From: JBBQXY01 sp038209195
GTDB taxonomy: Bacteria; Chloroflexota; Ktedonobacteria; Ktedonobacterales; Ktedonobacteraceae
Assembly (NCBI GenBank): GCA_038209195.1
Contig: JBBQXY010000071.1
Location: 1-27,175 of the forward strand
Direction of reading: 5' to 3'
Length of the DNA: 27,175 nt
Position 1 is the stretch's first letter. Each line of letters opens with the position of its first letter. This document shows positions 15,521 to 22,726 of this stretch, piece by piece. The notes beneath the pieces were generated by a model. It was not told the DNA's origin and made no database searches. It was given only the letters and a program-made list of their open reading frames with translations. Position numbers and translations under genes: made by a program.

Positions 15521-17167
15521 ATGTCCTGGTCCCAAACGCTGCAAACAGAGGATTTGCATGATCAGTTGACCATCCTCATTGGCAGCGCAATTCGGTTGTT
15601 GTGTGGAGAGGCGGGTGTCTTTGTTGTCTCAAACGAAGCGTTTGACCCACAGAGTAGCTCGGAATATACGCTCTATCGCCTCGATGCCGCACTACTCGCA
15701 CCGCTTTTAGCCCACGCGCAGAGCAGTGAGCAACCCAATACGAAATATCTGCTCGTCAAGGCTGCCTTGCCAGCTAGCTTTGTCGTTCAACTGGGTCTCC
15801 ATGAGGATGATAGTGATGGAAGCCTGGGGTCTGAATTAGGGTCGGAAATGGGATTGGAAATGGAACGGTGCTCGCTCTTTGTCCATGACCACGCGGGTTT
15901 GCTAGGTGTGCTGCACACTATACGTCCGGCTGGTACACAATCATGCTTTGAAAAAAGTGCGGGACGCAGCGAAAATGGAGTGGGTGCAGAAACGCAAGAT
16001 ATGCAGTGGATGCTGCGTCTTTTTATGGCTCAATTGGCGGCTGGCCTGCGCTCTACCTTGAAATCGCAGTCACTGGTCAAAGAGCAGAGCCGCTTAGCTG
16101 CCATCTTCCAACACAGCGCGGAAGGTATTCTGATGGTTGATAATGCGCTCCGTATTATCGACTTTAATCCCGCTATGGAGCAATTGACGGGTTGGCGCGA
16201 GAGCGAGGTGCTGGGACGTTTTTACTACGAGGTATTGCGCCCTAAAGACCGTCAAGGCAACGAGGTGGGGTTGGATGGTTCGCCTTTGTTGCAGGCTTTC
16301 GCGGGTCAGAGTGTGGTCAATCGCGAGATGCTGATCTCAGCGCGCGATGGGCAGCGGTTCGATGTCAGCGTAACAGCTTCTTGCATCCGTTCGGCGCGAG
16401 GGGAGCCCATGAATGGTATTCTCAATGTGCGCGACATTACTCGTGAACGGGAGCAGGAGGAGCAACGCTCAACATTTATTTCGGTCATTTCGCACGAATT
16501 GCAGACGCCGATTGCCATCATTAAAGGCTATGCTTCAACGCTGGCCCGCACCGATGCTGTACTTGAGCCGGAAGCGTTGCGTGTACGGCTGGTCGCTGTC
16601 GAGGAAGAGGCTGATCGTTTGAACAAGCTAGTAGGCAATTTGCTCTATGCCTCGCGTATCCAGGCTGGCGGTTTGCAGATGGAGGTTGTGCCATTAGACC
16701 TATCGCACCTTGTACAGGCAGTGGCGCGGCGTCAACAGGCCAAGAATCCAGACTTTAGCGTGACACTGGATATTCCGCCCAATTTGCCAACGGTAATGGC
16801 CGATCGCGATAGGATTGAAGAGGTATTGCAGAATTTATTGGATAATGCTATGAAATATTCGCCCCGTCAACGCATTGTCACCGTTGCCTGCCGCGCTACT
16901 GGGGATGAGGTGATTGTCAGTGTGAGTGATGCCGGTATGGGTATTTCTCTACGTGATCAGGATCATATTTTTAATCGTTTCCACCGCGTTGGGAATAGTA
17001 TGGCACAGACAACGCCGGGTGCGGGGCTGGGCCTCTATATCTGCCGTGCTATTGTCGAGGCGCATGGTGGTCATATCTGGGTGGAAAGTGCCTTGCACGA
17101 AGGCTCGATATTTTCATTCAGTTTACCACGGGTGGAGAAAGCACATTTGCCAATGGTGGTGTTTTGA
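15521..17167 (+). CDS. Cytoplasmic PAS-domain sensor histidine kinase
   Basis: This is a 548-residue kinase with no membrane segment, so it senses a cytoplasmic signal. Residues 1-185 form a GAF-like region. A PAS domain follows at about 190-305 (GILMVDNALRIIDFNPA). The HisKA H-box is VISHELQTP with phospho-acceptor His325. HATPase_c boxes are NLLDNAMKYSP (N), DAGMGIS (G1), FNRFHRVG (F) and GAGLGLYIC (G2). The start is the ATG at 15521 with GGAG 7 nt upstream; the upstream extension to 15440 runs into the trmD ribosome site. Its stop overlaps the start of the response regulator (TGATG), so the two are a cognate, coupled pair. The PAS ligand cannot be deduced. Confidence 0.93.
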   Translation: MSWSQTLQTEDLHDQLTILIGSAIRLLCGEAGVFVVSNEAFDPQSSSEYTLYRLDAALLAPLLAHAQSSEQPNTKYLLVKAALPASFVVQLGLHEDDSDGSLGSELGSEMGLEMERCSLFVHDHAGLLGVLHTIRPAGTQSCFEKSAGRSENGVGAETQDMQWMLRLFMAQLAAGLRSTLKSQSLVKEQSRLAAIFQHSAEGILMVDNALRIIDFNPAMEQLTGWRESEVLGRFYYEVLRPKDRQGNEVGLDGSPLLQAFAGQSVVNREMLISARDGQRFDVSVTASCIRSARGEPMNGILNVRDITREREQEEQRSTFISVISHELQTPIAIIKGYASTLARTDAVLEPEALRVRLVAVEEEADRLNKLVGNLLYASRIQAGGLQMEVVPLDLSHLVQAVARRQQAKNPDFSVTLDIPPNLPTVMADRDRIEEVLQNLLDNAMKYSPRQRIVTVACRATGDEVIVSVSDAGMGISLRDQDHIFNRFHRVGNSMAQTTPGAGLGLYICRAIVEAHGGHIWVESALHEGSIFSFSLPRVEKAHLPMVVF

Positions 17168-17895
17168 TGATGGAGAAAGATGCATTTGATGAGCGCGACA
17201 TGACGATCTTAATCGTCGATGATGAGCCGCGCATCCGCGATTTTGTCCGCATGAACCTGGAACTTGAGCACTATCGCGTCCTTGAGGCCAACAATGGGCA
17301 AGAGGCCCTTGATCAATTGCGCGAAAATCTACCAGACCTGGTAGTGCTTGATGTGATGATGCCGGAAATGGACGGCTTCGAGACCCTGCGTGCCATTCGC
17401 GAGGTGTCAACCGTTCCGATCATTATGCTAACGGTGCGCCAGAGCGAGCTAGATCGTATTCATGGCCTGGACCTCGGAGCCGATGATTATATCGCGAAAC
17501 CATTCAGCCCGCGTGAATTGCTGCTGCGTATCCGCGCCTTGCTGCGGCGCTCGTATATGCCCGCGCCCGCTCGTAAGACCGAGATTGTGGTTGACCCCGA
17601 CTTAAAAATTGATTTTAGCCGCCGCGAGGTGATCGTGCGTGGCGAAAAAGTTGTGTTGCGCCCAACAGAGTATCGTTTGCTCTATCACCTCGTCAATAAC
17701 GCGGGTCGCTTATTGACGCATGAAACGTTACTCTCTAAAGTATGGGGGCGCGAATATCGCGACGAGGCGCACTACCTGCGTCTCTATATCACCTACTTGC
17801 GCCAGAAAATCGAGAAAGACCCCTCGCACCCCAAATATATCTTGACCGAACGCGGCGTCGGTTATCGTTTCAAAGAGTTGGATGGGGAGAAGTGA
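17167..17895 (+). CDS. OmpR/PhoB-family response regulator
   Basis: This is a 242-residue transcription regulator. The receiver domain (about 12-125) has the acidic pocket VDDE (Asp18, Asp19), phospho-acceptor Asp62 in VVLDVMMPEMDG, and the switch Lys in DDYIAKPF. The C-terminal winged helix (about 140-238) contains LRPTEYRLLYHLVNNAGRLL and VWGREY and ends in RGVGYRF, all typical of Trans_Reg_C. The start is the ATG at 17167, sharing one base with the kinase TGA. A TTG at 17164 is in frame but inside the kinase. The regulon is unknown; the adjacent URO-D-like gene 61 bp downstream is one candidate. Confidence 0.94.
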   Translation: MMEKDAFDERDMTILIVDDEPRIRDFVRMNLELEHYRVLEANNGQEALDQLRENLPDLVVLDVMMPEMDGFETLRAIREVSTVPIIMLTVRQSELDRIHGLDLGADDYIAKPFSPRELLLRIRALLRRSYMPAPARKTEIVVDPDLKIDFSRREVIVRGEKVVLRPTEYRLLYHLVNNAGRLLTHETLLSKVWGREYRDEAHYLRLYITYLRQKIEKDPSHPKYILTERGVGYRFKELDGEK

Positions 17896-17956
17896 TGCTG
17901 CGCAGACCGAAGCCGCTCTTGACATAAATGTGAAGTGATTGCAGGAAGGATACCCT

Positions 17957-18946
17957 ATGAATAAAAAGGAACGTGTTGATGCCGCGCTTCGAGGCGAGCC
18001 GGTTGATCGTATTCCCGCGAGTATGTGGGGCCACGATTATGTGCGCGAATGGGGCATGCAATCTATGGCTGAAGCCATGGTCGAAAATTTCACGCGCTAT
18101 GACTGGGATTACATGAAAGTCAATCCCCGCGCTAGCTATCATGTCGAAGGGTGGGGCGTCAAAGTGCGTCCTTCAGGTGAACCATATAAAGCTCCTGTTT
18201 TTGAGGATACACCCATTAAAACTGCCACAGATTGGAAGCGACTCCGACCACTTGAGGCAGATCGTGGTGTGTTGGGTGAACAGTTGCGCTCCCTACAGCT
18301 CATCAATCATTCTATCGGCTATGATGCCTATTTTACGCAAACTATTTTCTGTCCATTGGGTGTCGCGATGTATCTTGCTGGCTATAAAGCTGAGCCGGTG
18401 ATACAGACGATTCGGGAAGACCGTCCTGCCATGCATGCCGCTTTACGTGTCATTACCGAGACGTTTACGGCCTTTGCCATTGCCTGTATGGAGCAAGGGG
18501 CGAGCGGCATTTTCTACGCCACCAACGGTTGGGCCAGCGCGGGAATGCTCACTCCTGACCAATACCGCGAATTTGGTGAACAGTACGATCTGGAGTTCCT
18601 GGATGCTATCAAGAGTCGCAGTAAGTTCAATATCTTGCATAATTGCGGGACGCATATCTACTTTGACCAGTTAGCGTCGTATCCCGTGCAAGCCATCAAT
18701 TGGGATGCCAACGCGCCGGGCAATCCCGACTTGGACAAGGGCAAGAGGAGCGCGGGGAAAGCGGTGATGGGTGGTATCAATCAGAAAACCACGCTTACAA
18801 AGGGCACGCCAGAACAGGTGCGCGAAGAGGTTGCGCGAGCCATTGATTTGACTGATGGCAAACACTTCCTGCTCGCTCCTGGTTGTACGATACGACCGGA
18901 GACGCCCGCCAAGAACCTGGAAGCCATTCGTAGCGCATTGTCTTGA
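17957..18946 (+). CDS. URO-D superfamily protein, methyltransferase-like (MtaA/CmuA type)
   Basis: This is a 329-residue TIM-barrel protein of the uroporphyrinogen decarboxylase superfamily. The N-terminus NKKERVDAALRGEPVDRIP is typical. The RQAGRY-type substrate loop of true HemE is missing, with PASMWGHDYVREWG in its place. ILHNCGTH (about 235) and a late Cys in LAPGCTIRPETP (about 312) give the His-x-Cys...Cys pattern that binds zinc in corrinoid-dependent methyltransferases such as MtaA and CmuA. It is therefore more likely a cobamide or thiol methyltransferase-like enzyme than a haem enzyme. No corrinoid protein is encoded beside it. AAGGA lies 6-7 nt before the ATG at 17957. Co-transcription with the two-component pair is possible. 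Confidence 0.82.
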   Translation: MNKKERVDAALRGEPVDRIPASMWGHDYVREWGMQSMAEAMVENFTRYDWDYMKVNPRASYHVEGWGVKVRPSGEPYKAPVFEDTPIKTATDWKRLRPLEADRGVLGEQLRSLQLINHSIGYDAYFTQTIFCPLGVAMYLAGYKAEPVIQTIREDRPAMHAALRVITETFTAFAIACMEQGASGIFYATNGWASAGMLTPDQYREFGEQYDLEFLDAIKSRSKFNILHNCGTHIYFDQLASYPVQAINWDANAPGNPDLDKGKRSAGKAVMGGINQKTTLTKGTPEQVREEVARAIDLTDGKHFLLAPGCTIRPETPAKNLEAIRSALS

Positions 18947-18971
18947 CACTCCATGCACCATTCGCTATACT
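18943..18971 (+). promoter_or_regulatory. Consensus sigma70-type promoter upstream of the NUDIX operon
   Basis: TTGACA (18943-18948) is a perfect -35. TATACT (18966-18971) matches the -10 consensus at five of six positions. The spacer is 17 bp. The -35 overlaps the TGA stop of the URO-D-like gene. The predicted start near 18978 leaves about 290 nt of untranslated leader. Confidence 0.75.
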
Positions 18972-18977
18972 CTTTTC

Positions 18978-19043
18978 AACAGAGAAATAACGTTGGTGTA
19001 ATCACCTTGTGCGGCGCGACCGTGGTCGCGCCACATTCTTTTA
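18978..19043 (+). ncRNA. Possible short structured RNA or attenuator in the NUDIX leader
   Basis: Directly after the promoter come GGTG-TAAT-CACC (18995-19006) and an 8-bp GC-only-rich stem GGCGCGAC/GTCGCGCC with loop CGTG (19013-19032), followed by CACATTCTTTT. A strong promoter followed within 60 bp by a hairpin and a T-rich stretch fits a small RNA or a premature terminator. The T-tract is imperfect, so this is a candidate only. Confidence 0.3.
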
Positions 19044-19095
19044 GGTAGAGATGGCACTACTACGCTGTCAGCCTACATATGTCACAGCAGGGATG

Positions 19096-19172
19096 CAAGG
19101 GGCTGCCGCCCCTTGACTGGGTTCTAGGGCTGCGCCCTAGATTCCACCCTTCCCCTGCCGCCGCAGGCGGCA
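19096..19172. repeat. Three consecutive GC-rich hairpins
   Basis: CAAGGGGC/GCCCCTTG (19096-19103, 19108-19115), TCTAGGGC/GCCCTAGA (19123-19130, 19134-19141) and TGCCGCC/GGCGGCA (19156-19162, 19166-19172) follow one another with loops of 3-4 nt. All arms are perfect. They resemble REP-like intergenic palindromes and would lie in the leader RNA of the NUDIX operon. Confidence 0.7.
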
Positions 19173-19265
19173 TAACAAATGGAGATTAACGGAGTTCTAC
19201 GGTCAGATGTTGTATAGTGTGGGTAACGAATTTTACATGGTGGTATAGAGAGGGCAAGAGGAGAC

Positions 19266-19790
19266 ATGGAGCGATATAGAACGATACGAGCGTATTCAGC
19301 AGGGGGGGTAGCTTTTCGTCTTGTTCCATTGCGCTCTACTGACAGCAGCAACTTCACCGCCGATGAACAAGCAGGGGACCAAGCTAGTGGCTTCTCCGTA
19401 GAAGTAGCTCTTGTAGGGCGTAGTCATCCGGGTATCTGGACACTTCCCAAGGGAACTCCTGAAGCAGGAGAAACTATCGAGCAAGTTGCGCTGCGCGAAG
19501 TGCGCGAGGAAACCGGACTGATTGTCCGTTTAATTGCCTATATCGGCAGTATCTCGTACTCGTTTGTGCGCGACCAGGTGCGCTATCAGAAGCAAGTGCG
19601 CCATTTCCTAATGGAAGCTATTGGTGGCGATACCGCTTTACACGATCAAGAATATGATCTAGTCGCATGGTTTCCGTTCTCAGAAGCGTGTCGTCGCTTG
19701 AGTTATCAGAACGAGGTCAATATCCTGTATCAAGCTGAAGATGTACTACAGCATTGGCTAGAGTATCAACGCAAAGAAGGTCAGAAGTAA
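19266..19790 (+). CDS. NUDIX hydrolase
   Basis: This is a 174-residue hydrolase of the NUDIX superfamily, which cleaves nucleoside diphosphates linked to another moiety. The box is complete and canonical at residues 63-85: Gly63, Glu69, REVREETGL with Arg77, Glu78, Glu81 and Glu82, then Gly84. The metal-binding glutamates are all present. The substrate is not evident; length and fold would suit a diadenosine polyphosphate or ADP-ribose type enzyme. AGGAG precedes the ATG with short spacing. It is the first gene of a tight operon: the next ATG begins 4 bp after its TAA. Confidence 0.93.
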   Translation: MERYRTIRAYSAGGVAFRLVPLRSTDSSNFTADEQAGDQASGFSVEVALVGRSHPGIWTLPKGTPEAGETIEQVALREVREETGLIVRLIAYIGSISYSFVRDQVRYQKQVRHFLMEAIGGDTALHDQEYDLVAWFPFSEACRRLSYQNEVNILYQAEDVLQHWLEYQRKEGQK

Positions 19791-19794
19791 AGGT

Positions 19795-20136
19795 ATGCAA
19801 AACAAGCCGCGCTACTCGCTTTTCCGCCGCCTGCTCTTTCCTTATAGTGGGGAAGAAGCTCTCACGCTCAAACAAAGCTTGCGGGTCATGTTGGCTTGGA
19901 TGATAGTGTTTCCTCTCTTCCTATCGTTATGTCCGGTGGCACTGGCTGCTACCTCTGCTACTTTTTCCTTGCAAAGGGTAGCCATGCTCTTTCTGTTCGC
20001 GTTTCTTTCAGGATTTTTCATCTTCGGTGGCCTGGGCTTACTGGCTGTGATTGTGAATAATCAATCTGCCCGTATTCGTCAGAGGCGCAGAGCTGCCGAA
20101 GCTAGCAATATTGGCGGAGGTAGCCATGGATCTTAG
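19795..20136 (+). CDS. Small two-helix membrane protein, unknown
   Basis: This is a 113-residue protein I do not recognise. Two hydrophobic helices are visible, about 27-52 and 60-86, joined by a short polar turn. The N-terminus (KPRYSLFRRLLFP) and the C-terminus (RIRQRRRAAE) are basic, so both ends probably face the cytoplasm. It starts 4 bp after the NUDIX stop and its last 11 bp overlap the start of the MEDS-domain gene. It is therefore translated with both neighbours and may anchor one of them at the membrane. Confidence 0.72.
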   Translation: MQNKPRYSLFRRLLFPYSGEEALTLKQSLRVMLAWMIVFPLFLSLCPVALAATSATFSLQRVAMLFLFAFLSGFFIFGGLGLLAVIVNNQSARIRQRRRAAEASNIGGGSHGS

Positions 20137-20776
20137 TGTTGAAGGTAAAACTGAACGTATTCCACCCGGCTCGCATATTTGTCAACTCTATAGCAAGGTG
20201 GTAGAAATACCTGGCGTGACGGCGCGTTTAATGCGTGTGGGACTCTCACTTTCCGAGAAATGCCTATTTGTTGCTGCTCCCGCCCAGGTGAAGGAATTGC
20301 GCGAAGAGCTGCAGAAGTTACAGGTTGACGTGGACGGCCTGATTGATACGGGCCAATTAGTGCTTATTGAAGAACGCGAACCGTTCCTGGCGAATGGCAA
20401 ACGCTTCGATCCTTATTTCTTACTTTCGTCCCACCAGACGTTTATAGCGCAAGCTCTGCGCGAAGGCTGGCAGGCGGTACGCATCTCCATAGATATGAGC
20501 TGGCTGGCTAAAGATATTGCTACCTCGGAACAAATTTTGAAATATGAAGCCGCTTCGGATGCTGTCTTCACCTTTCAAAACGCTCCCATCATCGCTTTGA
20601 TGCACTACGATCATGGGAAATTATTGCCTACCTTGGTGGTAGAGTTGCTGAAACTGCATCCTATTTCCGTCGTTGGAAAATACATCAAGCGTAACCCGTA
20701 TTATCTTAACTCCGAGCAGTATATGCTCAAGATTCTGCGCATCAACCGCGAAAAAGAGCGTGGCAACCAACAATAA
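20126..20776 (+). CDS. MEDS-domain (DcmR-type sensory domain) protein
   Basis: This is a 216-residue soluble protein made almost entirely of a MEDS domain, the sensory domain first described in methanogen and methylotroph regulators such as DcmR. Visible features are IPPGSHICQLY at about 12-22, a helix ending in GLSLSEKCLFVA, and the later strand VRISIDMSWLA. These correspond to the RecA-like fold of the family. No kinase, DNA-binding or output domain is attached, so it probably acts by protein interaction. The start is the ATG at 20126 with GGAGG 5 nt upstream; a TTG 15 bp earlier is less likely. It overlaps the small membrane protein gene by 11 bp, and a strong terminator includes its stop codon. 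Confidence 0.8.
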   Translation: MDLSVEGKTERIPPGSHICQLYSKVVEIPGVTARLMRVGLSLSEKCLFVAAPAQVKELREELQKLQVDVDGLIDTGQLVLIEEREPFLANGKRFDPYFLLSSHQTFIAQALREGWQAVRISIDMSWLAKDIATSEQILKYEAASDAVFTFQNAPIIALMHYDHGKLLPTLVVELLKLHPISVVGKYIKRNPYYLNSEQYMLKILRINREKERGNQQ

Positions 20777-20818
20777 GCAAGGCATGGTCAAGTATTGCTT
20801 GACCATGCCTTGCTTATT
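20772..20818. terminator. Bidirectional hairpin terminator
   Basis: A perfect 21-bp inverted repeat (20772-20792 and 20798-20818) flanks the 5-nt loop TATTG. The TAA stop of the MEDS gene is inside the left arm. The right arm ends in CTTATT. It lies 23 bp from the stop of the convergent AIM24 gene, so it can serve both strands. Confidence 0.75.
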
Positions 20819-20841
20819 AGTTTTGGCATAAAACTTGAGTT

Positions 20842-21861
20842 TTAGCTGAAAAGCTGTCCCAGGTTGATGTTACTCTGGCCCCCAGACTGTTGCGCTCCCT
20901 CCGCTACTGGCGGATGGTAGGTCATAGACTGAATGCCGATGCGTCCAGGGCCGGTAAAGCGGTTCAGGATGATCGAGGCACCCGCAACCAATCCACCAAT
21001 GGCACCCAGGAAGCCGCCACCGCGCTGTGAACCCGCGACCGTCGTTACTTCCATGCGCACCGATGGGTCTTTCCAGAGCCATGCACCTGGCTCGATGTCG
21101 AGGGTTTCGCCGGGAGCTAGCACCTTCTCAAACACGTTGCCATAACCGTGCAACAGGACCATACCTTCACTACCACGAGCAGTGAACTGGTCAATGAACA
21201 GGCCAGTGCGACTGAATAGAATGTTGGCAGCCCCTTGCATAAAGGTAAAGCCGTAATCAACATTGCCGGTGGCGACCAGGAATTGATGCTCACGCACCTC
21301 GACCATCTGCCCTGGTTGCAAGCGCAAGGCTACAATCTGGCCAACAGAGTCACGCGAGAAGGCGATATTACCAGGGCCCTGTGCCTCACTAATGAAGATT
21401 TGCAGTCCCGCGAAGAAGCGCTTCGCTAACCCCTTGATGGATTTGAAGCCGATCTGTACGCCGGGATGCTTCCACAGGAGAATATGATGCTCGAAGTAGA
21501 TGGGAAGCTGATTTCCCAGCATAATATCCACCACGGGTACCAGTTCGCCATCAATAGTGATGGTCATATCACCCACCTTGAGTGGGCCCTTGGGATTGTG
21601 TAGCTCTGCTTTGGGGACCGCGTTCCCAAACATACTGTTCGCATATTCTTCATACTGGTTAGGTGGAATATAGGCACCCTGTGGTGGCGGTGTGCCATAT
21701 TGCCCCTGTGGTGGCGCACCGTACGGCCCCTGTGGCGGTGGCGCACCGTAAGGATTTTGTGGCTGCTGTGGTGGGGTCTGGCCTGTCGGCATGGGTGATC
21801 CACAGGACGGGCAGAACTTGATCCCATCAGCTACCTGGTTTTGACAACGGGGACAAGTCAT
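20842..21861 (-). CDS. AIM24/DUF124-family protein with N-terminal zinc ribbon
   Basis: This is a 339-residue protein. A zinc ribbon at 1-25 has Cys3, Cys6, Cys17 and Cys20 (CPRC...CPSC). A Pro/Gln/Gly/Tyr-rich linker (about 26-75) has several PYGAPP/QYGTPP-like repeats. From about 95 to 320 comes the AIM24 (TRAP-like beta-roll) domain, seen in segments such as LPIYFEHHILLWKHPGV and GNIAFSRDSVGQIVAL and in the glycine-rich GGGFLGAIGGLVAG. The biochemical role of bacterial AIM24 proteins is poorly known; mitochondrial AIM24 affects inner-membrane organisation. The start was set at 21861 because AGGAGGTC lies 5 nt upstream. The frame upstream to 21900 lacks such a site. Confidence 0.88.
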   Translation of the reverse strand: MTCPRCQNQVADGIKFCPSCGSPMPTGQTPPQQPQNPYGAPPPQGPYGAPPQGQYGTPPPQGAYIPPNQYEEYANSMFGNAVPKAELHNPKGPLKVGDMTITIDGELVPVVDIMLGNQLPIYFEHHILLWKHPGVQIGFKSIKGLAKRFFAGLQIFISEAQGPGNIAFSRDSVGQIVALRLQPGQMVEVREHQFLVATGNVDYGFTFMQGAANILFSRTGLFIDQFTARGSEGMVLLHGYGNVFEKVLAPGETLDIEPGAWLWKDPSVRMEVTTVAGSQRGGGFLGAIGGLVAGASIILNRFTGPGRIGIQSMTYHPPVAEGAQQSGGQSNINLGQLFS

Positions 21862-21963
21862 TTTTGACCTCCTTGTAATTTGGCAACTGCTGCAGGCCAC
21901 TGCGATCTTTTCCTATGCGGACACAAGGCCTGTGCTTTCTTATACCTCAGTATATACCTGAGC

Positions 21964-21992
21964 ATAATAGCAGTATTCAAGCGAATTAACAA
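21964..21992 (-). promoter_or_regulatory. Possible promoter of AIM24 gene
   Basis: On the minus strand, TTGTTA (21992-21987) and TATTAT (21969-21964) have a 17-bp spacer, about 100 bp before the ATG. The CTCAG/CTGAG inverted repeat lies immediately downstream, where a repressor could act. Confidence 0.4.
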
Positions 21993-22096
21993 GCTATTAT
22001 CTCATAGATTTTGGGCTGTTGAGAAAAACTACGCAGGGGCACGATTATGCACAGTAACGAAATAATCTGGATATCCTGCTACTGGGACGGGCCGAT

Positions 22097-22121
22097 TATT
22101 ACCTGTCCCCCGGACAGGGTG
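22097..22121 (-). repeat. 25-bp hairpin repeat, copy 3 (inverted)
   Basis: This is the exact reverse complement of 14049-14073 and 14148-14172. It is joined at 22122-22137 to the complement of the ATCGCCGCC segment found at 14084-14099. The order of the two modules is reversed compared with copy 1. Confidence 0.85.
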
Positions 22122-22280
22122 CGGCGGTGGCGGCGATAAATCGCGCCCTACGGATGGCCAGTTTATTTCATCAATGTGCATCATCATGCCCATCCGGCTT
22201 GAAATAGGAAGCCAGGTAGGCGCGATGTATCGTACCCCTGCGTGAGAATATATTAAAAGAATATATCAAACAAAATTGGA

Positions 22281-22670
22281 TTACAACACGAAGCTGTCAG
22301 CGAGCGGATTGGAATTGCGGGAATTGCCGTTCTCCCGCTTCTCACCGTTCAAGTTGACGGTCTGTTGTCCGCCGGTAGCGCGGCTATTCTGTCCATAGCC
22401 ATTGCTGACCATCGATTGTGTGTTCTGCAAGTTTTGCAGACTCTGTAGAGCCGCCTGGGTCTGGGGCGTCATCGGTACCGGTGAGCCCTGATCCGTGGCA
22501 AGCTGAACGGTCTTGCCTTCGATGATTACCGCCATCCCGACACCGCGTCGTAAATCAGAAAGCTGACGTCGCAGCTCCCGATTCTCAGATTCCAACGCGT
22601 CCATTAATTTTTTCTGTTCAAGTAGCATCTGAGCGATGCCTTCAAAGCCAGCGCTAGCAGCACGGTCCAT
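22281..22670 (-). CDS. Small coiled-coil protein of unknown function, in coaBC operon
   Basis: I do not recognise this protein. With the start at 22670 it has 129 residues. Residues 10-45 (MLLEQKKLMDALESENRELR and on) form a strong coiled coil. A short beta-like segment (GMAVIIEGKTVQLA) follows. The C-terminal half is rich in Gln, Asn, Ser and Thr and looks disordered. AGGAGG lies 8 nt before the ATG at 22670, which decides the start. An in-frame ATG at 22727 that overlaps the coaBC stop (TGATG) is a possible alternative and would add 19 residues. It is very likely co-transcribed with coaBC. A structural or scaffold role is only a guess. Confidence 0.65.
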   Translation of the reverse strand: MDRAASAGFEGIAQMLLEQKKLMDALESENRELRRQLSDLRRGVGMAVIIEGKTVQLATDQGSPVPMTPQTQAALQSLQNLQNTQSMVSNGYGQNSRATGGQQTVNLNGEKRENGNSRNSNPLADSFVL

Positions 22671-22726
22671 AGTGGATGCCTCCTGCGTACTCCTCGTACT
22701 TAATAATTCTAGAACAAAATCTCCCA

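Larger units (their letters stand above)
21862..22280. other. Intergenic region with repeats upstream of AIM24
   Basis: No gene is seen. Besides the candidate AIM24 promoter, it contains CTCAG/CTGAG (21946-21950, 21958-21962), a possible operator. It also holds the third copy of the 25-bp hairpin repeat (22097-22121). A near-perfect 14-bp inverted pair CGATAAATCGCGCC/GGCGCGATGTATCG brackets about 60 bp within 22134-22235. The last 50 bp before 22281 are AT-rich. Confidence 0.6.

Noticed and set aside
17957..18946. Annotation as hemE (uroporphyrinogen decarboxylase)
   Set aside because: The RQAGRY-type substrate motif is missing and methyltransferase-type Cys residues are present, so the gene symbol is not justified.
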